Shown here: positions 59,714-64,000 of the stretch, piece by piece
Numbering within the stretch: the first letter of the stretch is position 1
Layout of the letters: each line of letters begins with the position of its first letter
Assembly: GCA_045106815.1 (NCBI GenBank)
Contig: JBGCFG010000024.1
Location: 147,811 to 211,810, forward strand
DNA length: 64,000 nucleotides
Reading direction: 5' to 3'
Origin: JAUIAI01 sp045106815
GTDB lineage: Bacteria > Pseudomonadota > Gammaproteobacteria > Burkholderiales > Burkholderiaceae_E
Program-made: the position numbers and the translations under genes
The notes under the pieces: generated by a model
What the model saw: only the letters and a program-made list of their open reading frames with translations
Told to the model about the DNA's origin: nothing
Databases searched by the model: none

Positions 59714-60442
59714 TTGCAAGACAGTAACAAGCTGCCCAAAAGCCCACCTTCCGCCTCTTCGAAAAAACAATCCAGCCGGCCTGAGACCGGCTGGCGTCGT
59801 TGGGTGCCTGATCCAAAAGAGATTATTCATCATCCGTGGTTGCAATGGCTTGGCCCACGCCTCACCCACCCGCGGCTTTGGCATATCAACCGTCGTGGCA
59901 TCGCAATGGCCGCCGCGATTGGATTGTTTTTTGGCCTGCTCATTCCGGCCTTGCAGATTCCGCTCGCGGCAATGGCTGCCGTTCTCCTGCGCGCCAATAT
60001 TCCGGTGGCGGTTTGCTCGACGCTCATTACAAATCCGCTCACGTTCGCACCGATCTACTTTTTTGCCTACCAGCTCGGCGGCCTGATTCTGGGCGATCCG
60101 TCACTGCCAGCTGCCCCGCCCGAACCACCTAAGTCGACCGAGCTCAGTGACCTCACAAAGCTCGATATCCCTGATCCAGGCTTGTTCGCATGGCTGGCCG
60201 GGTGGTGGGACAGCGTGTTCGACGCTGGCGCACCGCTCGTGGTTGGGCTTGTCACATTAGCGATCGTTGCCGGCATGTCTGCCTATGTTTTGACCTCGTG
60301 GACATGGCGCATTCGAACTGCCTGGATTCGCCGCCAGCGTACTCGTCGGTTTCGCCGCCTGCGTGCAGAAGCCCGCGCTTCGCCCAACTCCGTCGCGAGG
60401 CGTCATCGCTCCAAAGCCGTGAGTTCCGAAGCTTCAGAGTGA
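59714..60442 (+). CDS. DUF2062 membrane protein
   Basis: 242 residues from a TTG; no in-frame ATG precedes the first helix. The pattern IAMAAAIGLFFGLLIPALQIPLAA, LRANIPVAVCSTLITNPLTFAPIYFFAYQLG and a C-terminal helix (LVTLAIVAGMSAYVL) is the DUF2062 signature. A Pro/Ser-rich N-terminus and a basic C-terminus flank three or four segments. The role of this family is unknown. It converges with the TRAP permease, 4 bases apart. Confidence 0.88.
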   Translation: MQDSNKLPKSPPSASSKKQSSRPETGWRRWVPDPKEIIHHPWLQWLGPRLTHPRLWHINRRGIAMAAAIGLFFGLLIPALQIPLAAMAAVLLRANIPVAVCSTLITNPLTFAPIYFFAYQLGGLILGDPSLPAAPPEPPKSTELSDLTKLDIPDPGLFAWLAGWWDSVFDAGAPLVVGLVTLAIVAGMSAYVLTSWTWRIRTAWIRRQRTRRFRRLRAEARASPNSVARRHRSKAVSSEASE

Positions 60443-60446
60443 AGGC

Positions 60447-62213
60447 TCAGAGTAAGGACCAGAAAAGCGTCAGCGAGCCGCCGGCAATCGCGGCGGCGCG
60501 CATGAACGGATGGGCTGGTGCAATAACGCCAAACGATATCAAGCCAATGCCGATGGCAGTTTGAATCGCAGCCGCCAGAGCGGCGAGTGGATTGTCTGCC
60601 AACTCAATCAAAGCCGGGTTGGCAATCATTGAAAGCGGAATCAGGTAAAGGCCCAGCCCCAGGGCCATCGCCTTGAGCGCCACCCGCAGCCAGTTTTCCT
60701 GAACCATCCCCGCAGCAATAAAAACGGCGCCGCAAACGGGCGGCGTGATGGTTGAAAGCAGGGCAAACCAAAACACGAAAAGATGCGCCTGCAAAAGATC
60801 CAGCCCAAGACTGGTCAGTGCCGGGCCTGCTACCGCAACACAAATGACGTAGGCGGCTGTGGTGGGCACTTCCATGCCCAACAACAGGCAGGCTAGCGCC
60901 GTGAGCAGAATCGCTGGCCAAAGCTGGCCGCCCGATCCAGACAGAATCACCGAGGTGATTTTCACGCCAAGGCCGGTGATACCAAGGACACCGATGATGA
61001 TTGAGGCGCACAGAATAATGGCCGCAATCAGGCCAATTTGTCGGCCGGCTGTTGTCAAGGCGTTCGCGAACCGGGCGGCAATTTCACTGGGAACCAATCG
61101 ACCGCGTTGATCTGTCAGGAGTAGGAGTGCAGCGGCACCGCTGGCCAGGCAGGCGGCATACTGAGGCGTAAATCCAATCCCGAACATAGCCCATAGCAAG
61201 ACGGCAAAAGGCACGGCAAAGAATCCGGCTGTGATGGCGACCTCGCGCTTGCTTGGTTGTTCGCTCGCTGGAACGGCCGGTAAGTCATACCGGCGCGAAA
61301 ACGCATTGATGCCTACCCAGACCGCAAAGAAGTACAAAACAGCAGGCAATAGCGCGGCCAACATGATGCTTTCATAAGGCACGCCGGTTAGCTCCACCAT
61401 CACGAACGCGCCAGCGCCCATGAGAGGCGGCATGATTTGTCCGCCGGATGAGGCGACCGCTTCAACGGCTGCCGCCAGCGACTTTGGGTACTTAAGACGC
61501 GTCATCGCGGGTAGCGTGATAGCACCGGTTGAGGCCACATTGGCTGATGCAGAACCTGAGATTGATCCGAACAGCGCTGATGAGAGCACCGACACCTTGG
61601 CAGCGCCACCACGCAATCGACCGGCCGCCGCAGCGGCAACATTCATGAAGCCAGCACCTGCCTGACCGGCATTGAGGATCGCCCCGAAAATCACAAAGAT
61701 CGCCACGATGCTGACCGACACGCCAGTGAGGCTGCCCCAGAGTCCGCCTTCGGCGACGATAAGCGTGCCAAGAAAGCTATCCAGAGGCGTTCCCGCATGA
61801 CCAAACTCGCCCGGCAAATACTGCCCGAACAAGCCATAGAGCAGGGCTAGCGCAGCAAGTAAAGGCAGTGGCCAGCCGACGGCCCGACGCGCGACTTCAA
61901 GCACGACGATGAGCAGGCTGGCCGCGATGATGGTTTGGCCCGTTCCTTCTAAAGAGCCATATTGATCGGCCAGCATCGCTTCATGCCAGGCCACCCAACA
62001 GCAAGCGGCGACACCGACGATCGTCAGTAGCCATGCAGAAAGCGATGGCCGTTCTTGAGAGTCTGTTTTGGCAGACCAAAGCAGTACCCAAGGCAGGGCG
62101 AGCGCCATGTGCAATGGGCGGCTGACCAGATTGGGGACGAGGCCGGCAAAGATCAGCCAGAAGTGAAACCCAATACTGAGCGCGCCCAGCGCAGGCCAGA
62201 CAAATTTAGTCAT
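60447..62213 (-). CDS. TRAP transporter fused permease (TAXI type)
   Basis: 588 residues with sixteen or so segments: DctQ-like and DctM-like parts in one chain, the 4TM/12TM fusion typical of TAXI systems. Signatures include SALFGSISGSASANVASTGAITLPAM, GGQIMPPLMGAGAFVMVE and a C-terminal part with GMEVPTTAAYVICVAVAGPAL (quoted in parts). It works with the downstream-numbered TAXI binding protein. The start codon is immediately preceded by a hairpin. Confidence 0.93.
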   Translation of the reverse strand: MTKFVWPALGALSIGFHFWLIFAGLVPNLVSRPLHMALALPWVLLWSAKTDSQERPSLSAWLLTIVGVAACCWVAWHEAMLADQYGSLEGTGQTIIAASLLIVVLEVARRAVGWPLPLLAALALLYGLFGQYLPGEFGHAGTPLDSFLGTLIVAEGGLWGSLTGVSVSIVAIFVIFGAILNAGQAGAGFMNVAAAAAGRLRGGAAKVSVLSSALFGSISGSASANVASTGAITLPAMTRLKYPKSLAAAVEAVASSGGQIMPPLMGAGAFVMVELTGVPYESIMLAALLPAVLYFFAVWVGINAFSRRYDLPAVPASEQPSKREVAITAGFFAVPFAVLLWAMFGIGFTPQYAACLASGAAALLLLTDQRGRLVPSEIAARFANALTTAGRQIGLIAAIILCASIIIGVLGITGLGVKITSVILSGSGGQLWPAILLTALACLLLGMEVPTTAAYVICVAVAGPALTSLGLDLLQAHLFVFWFALLSTITPPVCGAVFIAAGMVQENWLRVALKAMALGLGLYLIPLSMIANPALIELADNPLAALAAAIQTAIGIGLISFGVIAPAHPFMRAAAIAGGSLTLFWSLL

Positions 62214-62233
62214 CGGCGCCGGACCAGGCGCCG
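62214..62233 (-). other. Hairpin at the start of the TAXI permease gene
   Basis: CGGCGCC (62214-62220) and GGCGCCG (62227-62233), perfect 7-bp stem with a 6-base loop, directly touches the start codon at 62213. The usual ribosome-site window is within the stem, so translation of the permease may be limited or coupled to the upstream gene. Confidence 0.65.
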
Positions 62234-62253
62234 GAAACGAAGCGCACTACTGA

Positions 62254-63237
62254 TTACTGATGACTATCAGACAACTTGAAGCCCACTTCCTGGTAGTAAC
62301 GCAGCGCACCCGGGTGAATCTTGCGCTCAATGTTTGCGAGCATGGCCTGGTCAACACCGCCCCACCATGCAGACTGCTTGGCCATCGCGTCGCGTTGCTC
62401 CCAATAGGTCTTGGTAAGTTGATATGCGGTGTCATCGTCCATAGCCGTGGTGGTGTAGGCCACGACAGGCAGAGAGGTCGTTGTGATGGGATCGGTCTGG
62501 CCAGCATAGGTGTCGGCAGGGATGGTTAAGCGAGTGCGCTTGGTCTTGGCGATTTGTTCATCGGTGAGCGACAGCACTTTGACTCCAGTACCCGCGGCCG
62601 CTTCAATGACGTTGGGCGCTGGAAATGAGCCGGCCGTAACAAAGCCATCAATCTGTCCGTTCTTCAGGGCGGGGCCGGCGTTACTGAGCTCAACATTGGC
62701 GAGCTTGACCTGATCTTTCAGGCCAAACAAATCGAGATACTTAGCACCTTCTTTGGCGCCAAAGCTGCCTTTGCCAATCAGGATGGTCTTGCCAGCAAGA
62801 TCAGCGAATGAATTGATGCCAGCGTCCGCGCGTGTCACAAAATGCATAGTCAAAGACGGGATTGGAAACAGCGCACGAATCTCGGCGAATTTTGGATTCG
62901 TCTTATCCTTGAACATGGCCTTGCCATCCTGGGCGAGACGAACCAGTGCCGGGGGAGTGGTGAACACATAATTACCCGAACGCTTGGCTGCTTCCATGAC
63001 GTTTTGAACCGAGCCCTGACTTTCCTCTACCGTGACAATCATCTTGCCGTTGGAACCGGCTTTCATGGCTTGGGAAATCTCGACCGCCATCTGGTAGTAG
63101 GACGAGGTGGTCTTGGCTGACTTATAGGTAATGCGGGTTTCGGCGTGGGCATTGCCCGCGATCGTTGACGCAAACCCGACAGCTGCGATGCTGAGGGCAA
63201 CGCGCGACTTGAGTTTTAATGCAGGGGTGAATTTCAT
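62254..63237 (-). CDS. TAXI-family TRAP solute-binding protein
   Basis: 327 residues. Signal peptide (VALSIAAVGFASTIAGNAHA) then the TAXI pattern: YYQMAVEISQAMKAGSNGK, VEESQGSVQNVMEAA, LAGKTILIGKGSFGAKEGAKYL and the final EVGFKL. TAXI proteins bind glutamate-like or other carboxylates in the periplasm. The gene is first in its operon with the fused permease; AGGAGAC upstream of the ATG. Confidence 0.92.
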   Translation of the reverse strand: MKFTPALKLKSRVALSIAAVGFASTIAGNAHAETRITYKSAKTTSSYYQMAVEISQAMKAGSNGKMIVTVEESQGSVQNVMEAAKRSGNYVFTTPPALVRLAQDGKAMFKDKTNPKFAEIRALFPIPSLTMHFVTRADAGINSFADLAGKTILIGKGSFGAKEGAKYLDLFGLKDQVKLANVELSNAGPALKNGQIDGFVTAGSFPAPNVIEAAAGTGVKVLSLTDEQIAKTKRTRLTIPADTYAGQTDPITTTSLPVVAYTTTAMDDDTAYQLTKTYWEQRDAMAKQSAWWGGVDQAMLANIERKIHPGALRYYQEVGFKLSDSHQ

Positions 63238-63593
63238 ACGTTAGTCTCCTGGGAGTTTTTGGGTGTGTCACCGGGCGCGTCTTATGCGTCGGTAGGGTGT
63301 TGTTGTGGCCACGATTGTCTTGGCGCCAGGCGTTATTAAACCCTGATTGCTTGAGCAGCAGGTTGGCACGCCTGAATCCCCGTCGAAATTGGCTGCCATG
63401 ATGCCTGACAGCAGGTCTGCCGAGCGTTAGAGCTGGAAAACGGTAATTAGGTAGATGATCTCGCCGGAACTGGCGTTGCCGGGTGGGCCAGGGGAGTTGC
63501 TCGGACTAGACAGTCTCAATCGGCAGTCGGAGTCTGCAGTCTCAATCTGCCTTGCGGTCCTGGCTGATTTGATGGCTGTTTTTTATGAATGGG
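63238..63593. other. Intergenic region between TAXI gene and tRNA-Lys
   Basis: No gene recognised. It contains the promoter region of the TAXI operon and a short direct repeat, CAGTCTCAATC at 63511-63521 and 63537-63547. Nothing else stands out. Confidence 0.5.
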
Positions 63594-63669
63594 TGGTAGG
63601 CCGTGCAGGGTTCGAACCTGCGACCAACGGATTAAAAGTCCGGTGCTCTACCAGCTGAGCTAACGGCCC
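63594..63669 (-). tRNA. tRNA-Lys (anticodon UUU)
   Basis: 76 bases with encoded CCA at the 3' end (63594-63596 on the minus strand). Acceptor stem GGGCCGT pairs with ACGGCCT, one G-T pair; D-arm contains AGCTCAGCTGGTAGAGC; anticodon loop CTTTTAA gives UUU; T-arm has GGTTCGAACC. The only tRNA seen in the window. Confidence 0.97.
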
Positions 63670-63731
63670 ATTTCGTCGTGGAGAGCGGCATAATACCCCA
63701 CTTGGGTGAAAAAACAAGACGCTTATGCGCT

Positions 63732-64000
63732 CTAACGATACCTGGTTGGATCTTCCACCGCCGCATCCTCGAAACCCTGCCGACGCAGCCGACAGGAATC
63801 GCAAACGCCGCATGCAGCGCCCTCTTCGTCGGCCTGATAGCACGACACCGTCAAACTGTAGTCAACGCCTAAACGTAGGCCTTCTTTTATTACGTCGGCT
63901 TTGGTCATTTTCATCAAAGGCGCCTCAACGGCCAAATGCTGCCCCTCGACCGCGGCTTTTGTCGCCAGGTTTGCCAGCTGCTCAAAGGCCTGAATAAACT
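63732..64000 (-). CDS. queC: 7-cyano-7-deazaguanine synthase QueC, C-terminal part
   Basis: The open frame enters from the right edge and stops at a TAG at 63732-63734, giving 89 residues. The start FIQAFEQLANLATKAAVEGQ followed by APLMKMTKADVIKEGLRLGVDYSLT matches the QueC C-terminal half, and SCYQADEEGAACGVCDSC holds the four zinc-binding cysteines. QueC makes preQ0 for queuosine tRNA modification. The N-terminal ATP pyrophosphatase part is beyond the window. Confidence 0.9.
   Translation of the reverse strand, partial: FIQAFEQLANLATKAAVEGQHLAVEAPLMKMTKADVIKEGLRLGVDYSLTVSCYQADEEGAACGVCDSCRLRRQGFEDAAVEDPTRYR

Noticed and set aside
63511..63547. Short direct repeat CAGTCTCAATC
   Set aside because: Only 11 bases, two copies and no CRISPR-like spacing; likely chance or slippage.
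63583..63843. Open frame across the tRNA-Lys reading ...LAQLVEHRTFNPLVAGSNPARPTT
   Set aside because: This is the well-known translation of a tRNA gene in the wrong frame, not a protein.

Overview
The window looks like chromosomal DNA of a betaproteobacterium, most likely a free-living member of the Burkholderiales. This rests on gene families only: TctC/Bug-type tricarboxylate receptors, the cysI-DUF934-cobA sulfite reductase cluster with a CysB-like regulator, a complete Tad pilus locus, DUF2062, a PEP-CTERM-type sorted protein, and a Ddl of the 370-residue class. GC content is moderately high, genes are dense, and start-stop overlaps (ATGA, TGATG, TAATG) are common. I see no rRNA, CRISPR array, transposase, integrase or prophage gene. 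One tRNA-Lys (UUU) is present.

Layout. 1-12.3 kb: the tail of a LysR regulator converging on ddl, a calcium-loop lipoprotein, a LysE exporter, a minus-strand operon (acyl-CoA synthetase, HAD phosphatase, transglutaminase-like protein), a membrane phosphatase/sulfatase-fold protein, an orphan STAND ATPase, a lipoprotein and an MFS transporter. 12.3-18.7 kb: two tandem paralogous exported four-cysteine proteins sharing a structured leader, an NTF2-like protein, a diguanylate cyclase, a single-domain response regulator, a LysR remnant, a PEP-CTERM protein behind a sigma-54-type promoter, and two small membrane proteins. 18.9-28.6 kb: a CYP153-like P450, then a divergent catabolic cluster (marR and two sulfatases on one side; tctCBA and a metallophosphoesterase on the other), and a VOC protein.

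28.7-41.4 kb: a complete Tad locus. The minus strand reads flp1, flp2, cpaA, cpaB, secretin, small lipoprotein, tadZ, tadA, tadB, tadC, tadD. The divergent plus strand carries two TadE-like pseudopilins and a TadG with a von Willebrand A domain. 41.4-49.4 kb: a DctPQM TRAP transporter with a mandelate-racemase-type enolase, plus a two-subunit Rieske oxygenase translationally coupled to the ABC-F gene uup. 49.4-54.8 kb: sulfite reduction and siroheme genes (cysI, DUF934, cobA, a CbiX-like chelatase), an aldo/keto reductase and a CysB-like regulator. 54.9-64 kb: a universal stress protein, an AGCS symporter, a Tat-exported SMP-30 lactonase, an M20 peptidase, a DUF2062 protein, a TAXI-type TRAP transporter, tRNA-Lys and the 3' part of queC.

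How it fits together. The window carries many carrier systems for organic anions (one TTT, two TRAP, one AGCS, one MFS, one LysE), each beside likely catabolic enzymes, which suits a heterotroph that scavenges dissolved organic acids and sulfated compounds. Surface attachment is represented by Tad pili, the PEP-CTERM protein and c-di-GMP signalling. The least explained element is the leader shared by the two four-cysteine proteins: a short hairpin with one covarying base pair, followed by a three-codon ORF whose stop overlaps the real start codon.
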